A stretch of 64,000 bases of DNA from Acidimicrobiia bacterium (GCA_027494165.1 JAOSJM010000006.1:186001-250000); one strand, 5' to 3'; positions 19,317 to 28,993 are shown, counted from the stretch's first letter. Translations and numbers: made by a program. Notes: generated from the sequence alone by a model not told the origin.

Positions 19317-20290
19317 ACCTGCCCCGGACCCTCGAGCTGGCACCGCTGGGCGGCGATCTCGACCGGGTCGAGCGGGCCCTCGAGGAGTCGGTGCGCCATC
19401 GCGACCGCTTCCTCGGCGAGGTGGCGTCACACCTCGTCGGGGCGGGCGGGAAGCGCCTGCGGCCCGCCCTCACGCTCTGCGCCGCGTACGCCTCCCGGGA
19501 CGGGAGCCACCCGGTACCGGCCGACGTCGTGACCGGGGCCGTGGCCGTCGAGCTGGTGCACCTGGGGTCCCTCTACCACGACGACGTCATCGACGAGGCC
19601 GAGACCCGACGCGGCGTCCCCAGCGTCAACGCGCGGTGGAGCAACATCGTCGCCATCCTGGCCGGTGACTTCCTCCTGGCCCGGGCCTCGGAGCTGGCGG
19701 CGTCGCTCGGGGCCGACGTCGCCGCGCTGCTGGCCTCCACCATCGGGGAGCTGTGCCGGGGTCAGGTGCTCGAGCTCCAGCACCTGTTCGACGTCGAGCG
19801 GAGCGAGGAGAGCTACTTCGCCGCCATCGAGGGGAAGACGGCGTCGTTGATGGCGACCGCGTGCCGGATCGGCGGCATGGTGTCCGGCGCCGACGACGAC
19901 GCCCTCGACTCGCTCGGCGAGTTCGGCCGCCACCTCGGCCTGTGCTTCCAGATCGTCGACGACGTGCTCGACCTCACCGCCACCGAGGAGGCCCTGGGCA
20001 AGCCGTCGGGCCAGGACCTCCTCGAGGGCGTGTACACGCTCCCGGTCATCGTGGGACTTCGCTCGTCGCCCACGCTGCGCGACCATCTCGGCCGCCCGAT
20101 CCCGCCGAACCGGCTCGACGAGATCCGCCGTCTCGCCACCTCCGACGGCGCGATCGAGGCCGCCTACGACACGGCCCGGTCCCACGCCAAGGCCGCCGAC
20201 GAGGCGCTGGCGTCGAGCCCCGGGCTCGACCCGGAGGTCTGCACGGCGCTCCGGCGACTCGTCGACGGCCTCGTCGGCCGCTCCTCGTAG
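19313..20290 (+). CDS. Polyprenyl diphosphate synthase (trans-isoprenyl type)
   Basis: Makes long-chain prenyl diphosphates for quinones or carotenoids from IPP. GAGGKRLRPALTL near residue 43 and the first aspartate-rich motif LYHDDVIDEAE near 85 are present, as is the second motif, here DDVLDLT near 219. GQVLELQ and EGKTASLM segments also match. 325 residues fits octaprenyl or heptaprenyl synthase-type enzymes; chain length cannot be read. ATG 19313 overlaps the stop of a small ORF. GTG 19289, with GAGGGGG 11 nt upstream, is the alternative. No menaquinone genes are adjacent. Confidence 0.9.
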   Translation: MNLPRTLELAPLGGDLDRVERALEESVRHRDRFLGEVASHLVGAGGKRLRPALTLCAAYASRDGSHPVPADVVTGAVAVELVHLGSLYHDDVIDEAETRRGVPSVNARWSNIVAILAGDFLLARASELAASLGADVAALLASTIGELCRGQVLELQHLFDVERSEESYFAAIEGKTASLMATACRIGGMVSGADDDALDSLGEFGRHLGLCFQIVDDVLDLTATEEALGKPSGQDLLEGVYTLPVIVGLRSSPTLRDHLGRPIPPNRLDEIRRLATSDGAIEAAYDTARSHAKAADEALASSPGLDPEVCTALRRLVDGLVGRSS

Positions 20291-20321
20291 CGGGCCCGGG
20301 AGACGCCGACCGGTCGGTTCC

Positions 20322-21176
20322 TCAGGCGGACTCGGCGGCCTCGGGCTCGGCCCGGGCCATGGTCTCGCCGAGGTCGTCGACCCGGGCGAGGAAGTCGAGC
20401 ACCGTCTCGTTGAAGGCGTTGGGGGCCTCGACCATGAGGCCGTGGGCGACCCCCCGGATCACCTCGAGGCGGGCCCCCGGGATCCGTTCGGCGAGCTCCT
20501 CGGCGTCACCGACCGGGGTGAGGGCGTCCTGGGAGCCGGTGATGACCAGGCTCGGCACCGCGACCTCGACCAGCTCGGTGTTCAGGGAGTCGTCCATGTC
20601 GAGGATCGCCTGCACCTGGGCGACGAACGGCTCCGGTGGTGCCTGGAGGACGATGCGCGCGAGGAGGTTCAGCCACACGCCGAAGCGGCGTCGGAGCCGC
20701 GGCCCCACCAGCCAGGGCAGGGCGAGCTCGCCGAGCGAGGTCATCCCGCGCGCCTTCACGGCGTCGATCCACTCGACGAACAGCTCGCGCCGCCAATCGT
20801 GGTGGCGGCACGCGGTGCAGGCGAGGACCAGGGAACGGGTCCGTTCGGAGGCCCGCACCCCGATGATCTGGGCGATCGCCCCTCCCATCGAGGCCCCCAT
20901 CACGTGGGCCCGCTCGATCCGCTCGGCGTCGAGCACGGCCAGCGCGTCCCAGGCCATCTGCTCGAGCGAGTACGGCCCGGGGGGCCGGCCCGAGCGACCG
21001 GTGCCCCGGTTGTCGACCGCCAGGCAGCGGTACCGGCGTCCGAACGCCACGCGCTGGAGGGCCCAGCCCCGGGAGTCGACCCCGAGGCCCATGATCATCA
21101 GGAGCGGCTCGCCGTCGCGCCGGCCCCAGGAGTCGTAGGCGATCTCCACCCCGTCGCTGGCGATGATGTGGGGCAC
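20322..21176 (-). CDS. Alpha/beta hydrolase
   Basis: A 284-residue alpha/beta fold hydrolase. The oxyanion loop is MGLGVDSRGW, followed by VDNRGTGRSG. The serine nucleophile is in MGASMGGAIAQ near residue 96, the acid in ITGSQDALTP near 222, and the histidine in RGVAHGLMVEAP near 248. These features place it with esterase/haloperoxidase-like enzymes of the 3-oxoadipate enol-lactonase group, but no pathway partner is nearby, so the substrate is unknown. It is convergent with the polyprenyl synthase. Confidence 0.85.
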   Translation of the reverse strand: MPHIIASDGVEIAYDSWGRRDGEPLLMIMGLGVDSRGWALQRVAFGRRYRCLAVDNRGTGRSGRPPGPYSLEQMAWDALAVLDAERIERAHVMGASMGGAIAQIIGVRASERTRSLVLACTACRHHDWRRELFVEWIDAVKARGMTSLGELALPWLVGPRLRRRFGVWLNLLARIVLQAPPEPFVAQVQAILDMDDSLNTELVEVAVPSLVITGSQDALTPVGDAEELAERIPGARLEVIRGVAHGLMVEAPNAFNETVLDFLARVDDLGETMARAEPEAAESA

Positions 21177-21279
21177 TTCTGCTCCTCCCGCGCCCGGGGG
21201 CCGGCCCCGGCGCCCCGGACGAGGTTACCCACCCGTAGGACGTGCGACGTGAGAGCTGTCCGGTCCCTGACCGACCCGC

Positions 21280-21960
21280 CTACCCCGCGGCGAGCATGCC
21301 CTCGACGGCGACCCGGGCCCGCTCGGCCAGCTCGGCGGCGGCGAGGGTGTCACCCCTGCCCACCCCGGGGAGCTGCTCGATGGGACGGCCCACGGTGACC
21401 CGCCAGGGACGCAGCGGGAGGCCCAGCGGGCCCCCGGGCCTCACCGCGACCGGGATCACGGGGAAGCCGAGCGCGGCGACGAGCAGGGGTAGGGGTGGCT
21501 CGCCGGCGCCGGTGCGCAGCCACGTGGGCCCGAGCGGCACGGCGGCCAGGTGCCCGGCCCGCAGCACCGCTCCGAGGTCCTCGTGGCGCGAACCCACCGC
21601 TCCGAGCCGGTGGAACAGCTCCCGGGCGAGCGGGAGGTCCGGGGCGCCGACCACCCGGAGGCGACGGCGGACCACCTTGCGCACGGCCACCCCGAGCGCC
21701 AGCGGCTCGCCGACCCCCAGGCCCCGGTTGGCGAGCAGCACCGCCGCCCCGACCTCGGGCAGGCGCTCGGCGTGATCGACCTCCAGCCGGACGACCGGGC
21801 CCACCAGCGGCCACAGGGCGTCCTGGAGCTGGAGGTCCGCGCCGAACGGGTCGATCGGGTACCGACCCTCGATCCGCCGGCGCAGCGCGTCACGCCACGA
21901 TCCGAGCTCGTGGGTCCGGTCCGCGTCGAGCGAGGTGTTGGTCAGCGGGTACGCGCCCAT
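21280..21960 (-). CDS. Acyltransferase-like protein (PlsC fold) lacking the catalytic HX4D
   Basis: The central region resembles lysophospholipid acyltransferases: AAVLLANRGLGVGEPLAL stands where the NHxxxxD catalytic block should be, followed by GAVGSRHEDLGAVLRAG in the substrate-binding position and ALGFPVIPVAVRPGGPLGL. The catalytic histidine is replaced (NRGLGVGEP), so ordinary acyl transfer by His-Asp is doubtful. 226 residues. The ATG overlaps the stop of the upstream SDR gene (ATGA). In actinobacteria, similar SDR-acyltransferase pairs are common. A structural or regulatory role, or a divergent active site, are options. Confidence 0.65.
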   Translation of the reverse strand: MGAYPLTNTSLDADRTHELGSWRDALRRRIEGRYPIDPFGADLQLQDALWPLVGPVVRLEVDHAERLPEVGAAVLLANRGLGVGEPLALGVAVRKVVRRRLRVVGAPDLPLARELFHRLGAVGSRHEDLGAVLRAGHLAAVPLGPTWLRTGAGEPPLPLLVAALGFPVIPVAVRPGGPLGLPLRPWRVTVGRPIEQLPGVGRGDTLAAAELAERARVAVEGMLAAG

Positions 21961-22925
21961 CACGCCACCGCCGCGACGGGCCGGAGCCGCGTGACGGTCG
22001 CCCACTCGTACAGCTCGGTGCAGACCTCCTGGGTGGACCGGAGGTCCGTGAGCCCGAGGACGTCGACGGCCCGTCCCCCGTCCGCCGTGCGCCCCATGCG
22101 CAGCAGCTCGAGGACGTGGGGCGGGACGGGGGCGCCCGCCACCTCCGCCAGCCGCACCGCCACGGCCCAGCCGGGGCCGAGCACGGGCACCGGCACCCGC
22201 CCACCCAGCCGGACCACCTGCCACGGGCTCGCCGCCCCGGGCCCGACGACGTTGAGCGGCCCGTGGTGCCCCCGCCCCAGGGCGTCGACCATCGCCCGGG
22301 CGGCGTCGTCCTGGTGCAGCAGCGAGAAGGGCGGGTCGGAGCAGGCCGGCACCGGTACCGCCGGCAGGCGCAGCACCCGACCGAGCGGGCTCGGGACGCT
22401 CGAGCCGGCCACCGGGGCCATGCGCAGGCCGGCGACGGGGACGTCGAGGCGCCGGTGCAGCCCGGCGGCGACGCTCTCGACCTCGATGCACAGGTGGCCA
22501 TACGGCGTCGTGGGCGCGAGGGGCGCGTCCTCGTCGGGGACGAGCGGGCGTCCGGCACCCCGGCCGTAGACCTCGATGCCGCTGCGGACCGCCACCCGCT
22601 CGAGGGACCCGGCCCGGGCCGCCGCACCGAGGGTCCCCACCGTGCAGGCGTGGGTGCGCTCCACGGCCGACCGGAAGCTGCTGCGGGCCCCGGGCTCGTA
22701 CACGCCGAAGTGGGCCACCGCGGTGGGCGCGAAGTCGAGGACCGCCTCCTCGAGCCGATCCCGGTCACGAGGGTCGATCCGCCGGAAGGCGCTGCGGCGC
22801 AACCGCCGGCGCGGGGGCACGAAGTCGATCCCGAGGATCTCGCCGACGTCGGAGCGCTCCTCGAGCAGCTGCGCGACCCGGGTGCCCAGGTGCCCTCCCA
22901 TGCCGGTGACGAGCACCCGCCTCAT
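21960..22925 (-). CDS. NAD(P)-dependent SDR/epimerase-family protein
   Basis: An extended SDR of 321 residues. The N-terminus RRVLVTGMGGHLGTRVAQLL carries the Rossmann TGxxGxxG loop with one variation. A GIEVYG segment stands near 120 and TPYGHLCIEVE in the place of the YxxxK catalytic motif, where the lysine appears replaced, so catalysis is uncertain. The C-terminal half is proline and valine rich, as in actinobacterial SDRs beside acyltransferases. ATG 22925 overlaps the lysS stop, and the stop overlaps the acyltransferase ATG. Confidence 0.75.
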   Translation of the reverse strand: MRRVLVTGMGGHLGTRVAQLLEERSDVGEILGIDFVPPRRRLRRSAFRRIDPRDRDRLEEAVLDFAPTAVAHFGVYEPGARSSFRSAVERTHACTVGTLGAAARAGSLERVAVRSGIEVYGRGAGRPLVPDEDAPLAPTTPYGHLCIEVESVAAGLHRRLDVPVAGLRMAPVAGSSVPSPLGRVLRLPAVPVPACSDPPFSLLHQDDAARAMVDALGRGHHGPLNVVGPGAASPWQVVRLGGRVPVPVLGPGWAVAVRLAEVAGAPVPPHVLELLRMGRTADGGRAVDVLGLTDLRSTQEVCTELYEWATVTRLRPVAAVA

Positions 22926-24436
22926 CCCTCGACCTCCGGTCGCAGGTGGGGGAAGAGGATGACCTCGCGGATCGAGTGGACGCCGGCGAGGATCATGATC
23001 AGCCGGTCCACGCCGATGCCCAGCCCGCCGCACGGCGGCAGGCCGTACTCGAGGGCCCGGACGTAGTCGGCGTCGACGCCGTGCGCCTCGACGTCGCCCA
23101 GGGCCTTGAGCTCCGCCTGGTCCTCGAAGCGACGTCGCTGGTCGAGGGGGTCGTTCAGCTCACTGAACGCGTTGGCGATCTCACGGCCACCCACGATGAG
23201 CTCGAAGCGCTCGACGAGCGTCGGGTCGTCGCGGTGCGTGCGGGCGAGCGGGGACACGTCACGGGGGTAGTCGAGCACGAAGGTGGGCCCGAGGAGGTTG
23301 GGCTCCGTCGTCTTCTCGAACACCTCGAGGACGAGCTTCCCGGGACTCCACCCCTCCTCCCGGGCGATGCCCAGGTCGTCGCAGACCTTCTCGAGCGCTT
23401 CGACGGGCATGCCAGGGTGCACCTCGACCCCAGCGTACTCACGGACGAGCTCGAGCAACGGAACGCGGGGCCACGGCGGCGTGAGGTCCACGGACCGGCC
23501 CTCGATCTCGACGACCGTCGTCCCCACCGCCTCCCGGGCCGCGTGCACGACCAGCTCCTCGGTGAGACCCATCATCTCCGTGTAGTCCACGAAGGCCTCG
23601 TAGGCCTCGAGCATCGTGAACTCGGGGTTGTGACGGGTGGAGAGCCCTTCGTTGCGGAACACGCGCGCGACCTCGAAGACCTTCTCCAGGCCGCCGACGA
23701 GGAGCCGCTTCAGGTGGAGCTCCGGGGCGACCCGCAGGTACAGCTCCATGTCGAGCGCGTGGTGGTGGGTGACGAACGGGCGGGCGGCCGCCCCGCCCGG
23801 GATCGGCTGCAGCACGGGGGTCTCGACCTCGACGAAGCCCCGCTCGGTGAGCATCTCACGCAGCGCCGCGATCACCGCGAACCGGATCTCGAAGACCCGG
23901 CGGGCGTCGTCGTTGGCGATGAGGTCGACGTACCGCTGGCGGAAGCGCGTGTCGACGTCGGCCAGCCCGTGCCACTTGTCGGGGAGCGGTCGGAGGCACT
24001 TGGCGAGGAGCCGGAAGCCGTCGACCTTCACCGAGAGCTCCCCCTTGCGGGTGGCCATCACGGTGCCCTCGACGCCCACCCAGTCGCCGAGGTCGAGGTC
24101 GTCGAACTCGTCGTGGGCGTCCTCGCCCACCACGGCTCGCGACACGAAGAGCTGGACCGTCCCCGTGCCGTCGCGCACGGTGGCGAACGTCAGCTTCCCC
24201 TGGCGGCGCAGGAGGAGGACGCGGCCGGCCACCCGCACCCGGACCCGGGTCTCCTCCCCCGGGGCCAGGTGGCCGAACTCCGCCCGGAGCCGGCCGAGGG
24301 TGCGGTCGCGGTCGAAGCGCACCGGGTACGGGTCGACGCCCCGGTCGCGCAGCGCGTCGACCTTGGCGAGGCGCCGGGCCCGCTCGTCGGCCGGCTCGCC
24401 GGAGACGGCCACCTCCTCGGGAGCCCGGTCGCTCAC
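22922..24436 (-). CDS. lysS: Lysyl-tRNA synthetase, class II
   Basis: Charges tRNA-Lys. The N-terminal OB-fold anticodon domain (VRVRVAGRVLLLRRQGKLTFATVRD) is followed by class II motifs. Motif 1 lies near RGFVEVETPVLQPIPGGAAA, motif 2 in FRNEGLSTRHNPEFTMLEAY near 265, and motif 3 in GLGIGVDRLIMIL near 480. 504 residues is normal. It lacks the membrane MprF-like domain found in LysX. GTG 24436 overlaps the coaX TGA, so it is translationally coupled. The coaX-lysS order is typical. Confidence 0.96.
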   Translation of the reverse strand: MSDRAPEEVAVSGEPADERARRLAKVDALRDRGVDPYPVRFDRDRTLGRLRAEFGHLAPGEETRVRVRVAGRVLLLRRQGKLTFATVRDGTGTVQLFVSRAVVGEDAHDEFDDLDLGDWVGVEGTVMATRKGELSVKVDGFRLLAKCLRPLPDKWHGLADVDTRFRQRYVDLIANDDARRVFEIRFAVIAALREMLTERGFVEVETPVLQPIPGGAAARPFVTHHHALDMELYLRVAPELHLKRLLVGGLEKVFEVARVFRNEGLSTRHNPEFTMLEAYEAFVDYTEMMGLTEELVVHAAREAVGTTVVEIEGRSVDLTPPWPRVPLLELVREYAGVEVHPGMPVEALEKVCDDLGIAREEGWSPGKLVLEVFEKTTEPNLLGPTFVLDYPRDVSPLARTHRDDPTLVERFELIVGGREIANAFSELNDPLDQRRRFEDQAELKALGDVEAHGVDADYVRALEYGLPPCGGLGIGVDRLIMILAGVHSIREVILFPHLRPEVEG

Positions 24437-25197
24437 CGGTTCCTCTCGAAGACGATCCGAAGGCCATGGAGCGTCAACCACGGCTCGTGGTGCTGGATCG
24501 TGCGCGAGAAGGGAGCGATCATCTCGGCGAGGCCGCCCGTGGCCACGATCGAGCTCTCCCCCAGCTCGGCGACGAACCTCTCGACGAGACCGTCGACCTG
24601 GCCCGTGAACCCGTAGAGCGCCCCCGACTGGATCGACTCGACGGTCGACTTCCCGATGACGTGCTTGGGCGGGACCAGCTCCACCCGCCGGAGCCCCGCG
24701 GCCCGCCCGAACAGCGCTTCCATCGAGACCTCGATCCCCGGGAAGATCGCCCCGCCGAGGTACTCGCCCTTGGCGCTCACCGCGTCGAGGGTCGTCGCGG
24801 TCCCGAAGTCGACGACGACCGACGGACCGCCGTAGAGGTCGTAGGCGCCCACCGCGTTCGCGATGCGGTCGGCGCCGACCTCCTTGGGGTTGTCGTAGAG
24901 GATGGGCATCCCGGTCCGGACCCCGGGCTCGACCACGAGCGGGTGGAACCCGAAGTACTTCTCGGTCATCTCCCGCAACGCCGCGGTGACCCGCGGGACG
25001 ACCGACGAGATGGCCACCCCGGTGACCTGGGCGTCGAACGAGAACCCGTGGAAGCCGAGGAACTGCTGGATGAGCAGGGCCAGCTCGTCCGAGGTCCGCT
25101 CGGACACCGTCGCGATCCGCCAGTGGTCGGCCAGCTCGTTCCCGTTGAACAGCCCGACCACGGTCTGCGTGTTGCCCACGTCGACCGCGAGCAGCAT
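24433..25197 (-). CDS. coaX: Type III pantothenate kinase
   Basis: CoaX phosphorylates pantothenate, the first step of CoA synthesis, and is not feedback-inhibited by CoA. LLAVDVGNTQTVVGLF is the phosphate-binding start, NPKEVGADRIANAVGAY the conserved substrate loop near 103, and VVVDFGTATTLDAVS the second phosphate motif near 125. 254 residues is typical. A GGGAGG site precedes ATG 25197, 12 nt below nadC. Its substrate comes from panC and panD a few genes upstream in the same run. Confidence 0.96.
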   Translation of the reverse strand: MLLAVDVGNTQTVVGLFNGNELADHWRIATVSERTSDELALLIQQFLGFHGFSFDAQVTGVAISSVVPRVTAALREMTEKYFGFHPLVVEPGVRTGMPILYDNPKEVGADRIANAVGAYDLYGGPSVVVDFGTATTLDAVSAKGEYLGGAIFPGIEVSMEALFGRAAGLRRVELVPPKHVIGKSTVESIQSGALYGFTGQVDGLVERFVAELGESSIVATGGLAEMIAPFSRTIQHHEPWLTLHGLRIVFERNR

Positions 25198-25209
25198 CCC
25201 GGCCTCCCG

Positions 25210-26067
25210 TCAGTCCAGGTCGAGCGCCAGGTCGAGCGCCGGCGCGGAGTGGGTGATGGCGCCCACCGAGACGAAGTCCACCCCGGCCTCGGCGTACGCG
25301 CCGACGGTCGCCAGCGTGACACCTCCGGAGACCTCGGTGGGGATCGAGCCGCCGAGCAGCGCGACGGCCTGGCGCACCTCGTCGGGTGTCATGTTGTCGA
25401 GCAGCACGAGGTCGGGCCGGGCGTCCCGGGCGTGCGCCACCTGCTCGAGGGTGTCGCACTCGACCTCGACGACCCGGCCCGGCCAGCGGGCGCGGGCCCG
25501 CTCGATGGCCTGGGTGAGCCCGAGCTGGACGAGGTGGTTGTCCTTGATCAGCACCGCGTCGGCCAGCGACTCCCGGTGGTTGAAGCCGCCGCCGGCCCGG
25601 ACGGCGGCCTTCTCCAGCGCCCGGAGCCCCGGCAGGGTCTTGCGGGTGTCGCGGATGCGGGCGCGCCCCCGGGCGGTCCGGACGAACCGGCGGGTCAGGG
25701 TGGCGACCCCCGAGCAGTGGGTGAGGAAGTTCAACGCGGTGCGCTCGGCGGTCAGGATCGAGCGCAGGGATCCCTCGACCCGTCCGAGGACCTGGTCGTC
25801 GCGAACCTCGTGCCCGTCGGTGACCGACCACGTGACCGCGACGTTCGGATCCACCTGCCGGAACGCCTCCGTGGCGGCCGCGGTCCCGGCCAGGATGCCC
25901 TCCTGGCGGGCGACGACCGAGGCCCGCCCGACCGCCTCCTCGGGGATGACGGCGATCGAGGTGATGTCGCCGAGGACGCCGAGGTCCTCCCCGAGCGCCC
26001 GGGCCACGGCCTCGCGGACCGCGCCGAGCGGTGGATCGAGGTCGCCGATCGGGCGGTGACCGCTCAT
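25210..26067 (-). CDS. nadC: Nicotinate-nucleotide pyrophosphorylase (quinolinate phosphoribosyltransferase)
   Basis: NadC converts quinolinate and PRPP to nicotinate mononucleotide. ALGEDLGVLGDITS opens the protein. LTAERTALNFLTHCSGVAT, RIRDTRKTLPGLRALEKAAVRAGG (arginine and lysine substrate contacts), VEVECDTLEQV and SGGVTLATVGAYAEAGVDFVSVGA follow in family order. 285 residues. The ATG overlaps the nadB stop, so the pair is coupled. nadA was not found in this window. Confidence 0.96.
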   Translation of the reverse strand: MSGHRPIGDLDPPLGAVREAVARALGEDLGVLGDITSIAVIPEEAVGRASVVARQEGILAGTAAATEAFRQVDPNVAVTWSVTDGHEVRDDQVLGRVEGSLRSILTAERTALNFLTHCSGVATLTRRFVRTARGRARIRDTRKTLPGLRALEKAAVRAGGGFNHRESLADAVLIKDNHLVQLGLTQAIERARARWPGRVVEVECDTLEQVAHARDARPDLVLLDNMTPDEVRQAVALLGGSIPTEVSGGVTLATVGAYAEAGVDFVSVGAITHSAPALDLALDLD

Positions 26068-27683
26068 CGGGCCGGCTCCTTGGCGGGGACGGGGACGAAC
26101 GTCGGGGTGCCGCTCCCCGTGAGGACGAACCGCCCGAGGAAGCGCCGGCGCGCCCGGGGGAAGTCCGCCCGGGTGTGGCAGCCGCGCGACTCCTCCCGGG
26201 CCCGGGCCGCCTCGCCGATCGCCGTCGAGACCCGGGCCAGGTTCAACACCTCGTAGGTCGAGGGCTCGAGCGGCGGGAGGTCGTCGGCCAGCCGCCAAAG
26301 GTCGTGCACGGTGGCGAGCGCCCGCTCCAGACCGTCCGCTTCGCGCTCCACGCCCACCTCCACGCCCATCGTCCGCTGGATCGCGCTGCGGATCGCCTCG
26401 GCCTCGGGAGCCGGCGCACCGCCGCGTACGGGACGCGCCGGCGGCGGGGTCGGTGCGGGCACGGTCCCCAGCACGCCGCGCATGACCCCCGTCTCGGAGG
26501 CCCCGTCCTTCCCGGCGAGGATCGCGTCGACGGTCCGCCGGGCGAACACGAGCCCGTCCAGCAGCGAGTTCGACGCCAGCCGGTTGGCACCGTGGACGCC
26601 GCTCCCGGCCACCTCGCCACACGCCCAGAGTCGCGACAGCGTCGTGGCCCCGTCGAGGTCCGTGGCCACGCCGCCGGACAGGTAGTGGGCCGCCGGCGCC
26701 ACCGGGAGCCACTCCCGGCGTGCATCGAGCCCCGCGTCCCGGCAGGCGGACCAGATCGTGGGGAAGCGTTCGGGAGGTCCTCGACGCCGGTGGCGTCGAG
26801 CCAGACGTGCTCGAGGCCCCGTTCGCGCATGCGCCGATGGATGGCCCGAGCCACCACGTCCCGGGGGCGAGGTCCCGGAGCGGGTGCTCGCCCACCATGA
26901 ACGCCGAGCCCTCGTCGTCGCGCAGCACGGCCCCCTCCCCCGCAGCGCCTCCGACAGGAGCGGCCGGGGCATCGAGGGGTGGTGCAGGGCCGTGGGGTGG
27001 AACTGCACGAACTCCACGTCGAGCACCGCCACACCGGCCCGCAGGGCGAGCGCGATCCCGTCGCCGGTCGCCAGCGTCGGGTTCGTCGTGACCGCGTAGC
27101 ACTGGCCGGCCCCGCCGGTGGCGAGGAGCGTGTCGACGGCACGCACGTTGACGGCGACCCCGGACGGATCGAGGGCGACGACCCCCGCCGCGCGTCCCCG
27201 CTCGACGAGCAGGTCCATCGCCATCCAGCCTTCGCGGACCTCGACGTCGGAGCGCTCGATCGCGGCCACGAGGGCGCGCTCGATCTCCGCTCCCGTGGCG
27301 TCGCCCCCGGCGTGGACGACGCGAGCCAGGGAGTGACCACCCTCCCGGGCGAGGGCCAGGGGCGCCGCTGCTCCCGGGCCCGCGCGGTCGAAGTCGGCTC
27401 CGAGCGCCACCAGCTCCCGCACGCGCTCGGGACCCTCGTCGACGAGCGTCCTGACCGCGTCCACGTCGCAGAGCCCGGCACCGGCCGCGAGCGTGTCGGA
27501 GAGGTGCAGGTCCGGCGAGTCGGACCCGCCCACCGCCACCGCCACCCCGCCCTGGGCGAACCGCGTCGCCGAGTGCGCGAGCTCCCCCTTCGTGAGGACG
27601 AGCACCGAGAGCCCGGCCCGGGCCGCGTGGACCGCGGCCGAGAGCCCGGCGATCCCGCTCCCCAGCACCAGCAGGTCGTGCAC
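26064..27683 (-). CDS. nadB: L-aspartate oxidase (three one-base frameshifts)
   Basis: NadB oxidises aspartate to iminoaspartate for quinolinate synthesis. GTG 27683 gives HDLLVLGSGIAGLSAA, the FAD dinucleotide fold. HSATRFAQGGVAVAV, GATGAEIERALV, ATGGAGQ and VHGANRLASNSLLDGLVF match the family. Between about 26945 and 26770 the frame breaks three times, at 26937-26941 (C5), 26863-26867 (G5) and 26772-26774 (G3). One added base at each gives GEGAVLRDDEGSAFM, LAPRDVVARAIHRRM and EDLPERFPTIW in one frame. Net restored length is about 540 residues, normal for NadB. Three indels inside 170 bp look like consensus error. Confidence 0.93.
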   Translation of the reverse strand: MHDLLVLGSGIAGLSAAVHAARAGLSVLVLTKGELAHSATRFAQGGVAVAVGGSDSPDLHLSDTLAAGAGLCDVDAVRTLVDEGPERVRELVALGADFDRAGPGAAAPLALAREGGHSLARVVHAGGDATGAEIERALVAAIERSDVEVREGWMAMDLLVERGRAAGVVALDPSGVAVNVRAVDTLLATGGAGQCYAVTTNPTLATGDGIALALRAGVAVLDVEFVQFHPTALHHPSMPRPLLSEALRGRGPCCATTRARRSWWASTRSGTSPPGRGGSGHPSAHARTGPRARLARRHRRRGPPERFPTIWSACRDAGLDARREWLPVAPAAHYLSGGVATDLDGATTLSRLWACGEVAGSGVHGANRLASNSLLDGLVFARRTVDAILAGKDGASETGVMRGVLGTVPAPTPPPARPVRGGAPAPEAEAIRSAIQRTMGVEVGVEREADGLERALATVHDLWRLADDLPPLEPSTYEVLNLARVSTAIGEAARAREESRGCHTRADFPRARRRFLGRFVLTGSGTPTFVPVPAKEPAR

Positions 27684-27698
27684 CCGGGCAGCCTAGGG

Positions 27699-28076
27699 TC
27701 AGGAGGACAGCTCGCGGAGCTGGCGGTCCAGCTCGTCGATCACCTCGTCGGTCGGCCGGTTGCGAGCGTCCACGTGCACCACGCGGGGCTCGTGGCCTTC
27801 CAGCTCGGCCTCCTCGTACTCGGCGTAGGTGATGACGATGACCCTGTCGCCCGGGTGCACCAGGCGGGCCGCAGCGCCGTTGAGCACCACCTCGCCGGGT
27901 CCGCCGGGGATGACGTAGGTCTCGAAGCGGGCACCGTTGTCGATGTCGAGCACGTGGACCTGCTCGTACTCGAGGATGTCCGCGAGCGCCATCAGCTCCC
28001 GGTCGAGCGTGATGGAGCCCACGTAGTTGAGGTCGGCCCCCGTGACCGTCGCCCGGTGGATCTTGGACTTCATCAT
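27699..28076 (-). CDS. panD: Aspartate 1-decarboxylase, pro-enzyme
   Basis: PanD makes beta-alanine from aspartate and self-cleaves to create a pyruvoyl group. [24 protein letters not shown] contains the expected cleavage site G-S in YVGSITLD near residue 25, followed by [12 protein letters not shown] and [11 protein letters not shown]. 125 residues. The start has two adjacent ATGs; the first at 28076 overlaps the panC TGA. Together with panC it feeds coaX downstream. Confidence 0.95.
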   Translation of the reverse strand: MMKSKIHRATVTGADLNYVGSITLDRELMALADILEYEQVHVLDIDNGARFETYVIPGGPGEVVLNGAAARLVHPGDRVIVITYAEYEEAELEGHEPRVVHVDARNRPTDEVIDELDRQLRELSS

Positions 28077-28993
28077 CGTTCGGCGCACAGCACCTCGCTC
28101 TCGGGACGATCGGTGACGACGCCGAGGTCGGCGACGACGTCGGCGTCACGGATGCACAGCGTGATGTTGTCGATGAGCCGGGCGGACCCGACGCGAGCGG
28201 CCACCGCCACCAGGACGTCCCCCTCGAGGTGGTCCAGGGGCTCGAGGTCGTCGGGACGGCAGGTGGCCACGTACTCGAGCGCGACCCGGGGCTCGCGGGC
28301 GACCTCCCGGGCGATCAGGCGGCGCAGCGCCCCTCCCGAGCGCTCACCGCCCGTGACGGCGGCCGCCGCGGCCCGCAGGGCACCGAAGAGCACGGGCGCG
28401 GCGCGGCGGTCCTCCTCGGAGAGGTAGGCGTTGCGGCTCGACATCGCGACCCCGTCGCGCTCGCGGACGAGCGGACAGCCCACGACGTCGGCGGGAAGGT
28501 GCAGGTCGGACACCATGCGTCGCACCACGGCCAGCTGCTGGGCGTCCTTGCGCCCGAAGTAGGCGGTGCAGGGACCGACGATCGAGAGCAGCTTCGCCAC
28601 CACGGTGGCGACGCCGTCGAAGTGCCCCGGGCGCGAGGCACCGCACAGGACCTCCGAGAGCCCGGCCACGTGCACGGTGGTCAAGGGAGGCTCCGGGTAC
28701 ATCTCGTCGACCGCGGGCAGGAAGAGCAGGTCGACGCCTTCGGCCTCGGCGGCCGCCGAGTCGCCGGCAAGGTCACGTGGGTACCGCTCGAGGTCCTCGG
28801 TCGGCCCGAACTGGAGCGGGTTCACGAAGATGCTCGCCACGACCACGTCGTTCCCGACCCGGGCCGCCCGCATCAGCGAGCGGTGGCCCGGATGGAGGAA
28901 GCCCATCGTCGGCACGAAGCCCACCCGGCGGCCGGCCCTCCGTGCCTCGTCGCAGGCCGACCGCACCTCGGCCACGCCGGACGCGGTGATCAC
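28073..28993 (-). CDS. panC: Pantothenate synthetase
   Basis: PanC joins pantoate and beta-alanine using [22 protein letters not shown] near residue 25 holds the HIGH-type ATP motif. [35 protein letters not shown] and VREEDGVA-type sequence ([16 protein letters not shown], with the KMSKS-like SSRN) follow. 306 residues. GTG 28993 overlaps the DUF2520 TGA. panB and a classic panE are not in the window. Confidence 0.95.
   Translation of the reverse strand: MITASGVAEVRSACDEARRAGRRVGFVPTMGFLHPGHRSLMRAARVGNDVVVASIFVNPLQFGPTEDLERYPRDLAGDSAAAEAEGVDLLFLPAVDEMYPEPPLTTVHVAGLSEVLCGASRPGHFDGVATVVAKLLSIVGPCTAYFGRKDAQQLAVVRRMVSDLHLPADVVGCPLVRERDGVAMSSRNAYLSEEDRRAAPVLFGALRAAAAAVTGGERSGGALRRLIAREVAREPRVALEYVATCRPDDLEPLDHLEGDVLVAVAARVGSARLIDNITLCIRDADVVADLGVVTDRPESEVLCAER

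Noticed and set aside
26064..27683. nadB as a true pseudogene
   Set aside because: Three run-length errors within 170 bp, otherwise full conservation to the end and intact nadC. The window-wide pattern favours consensus error.
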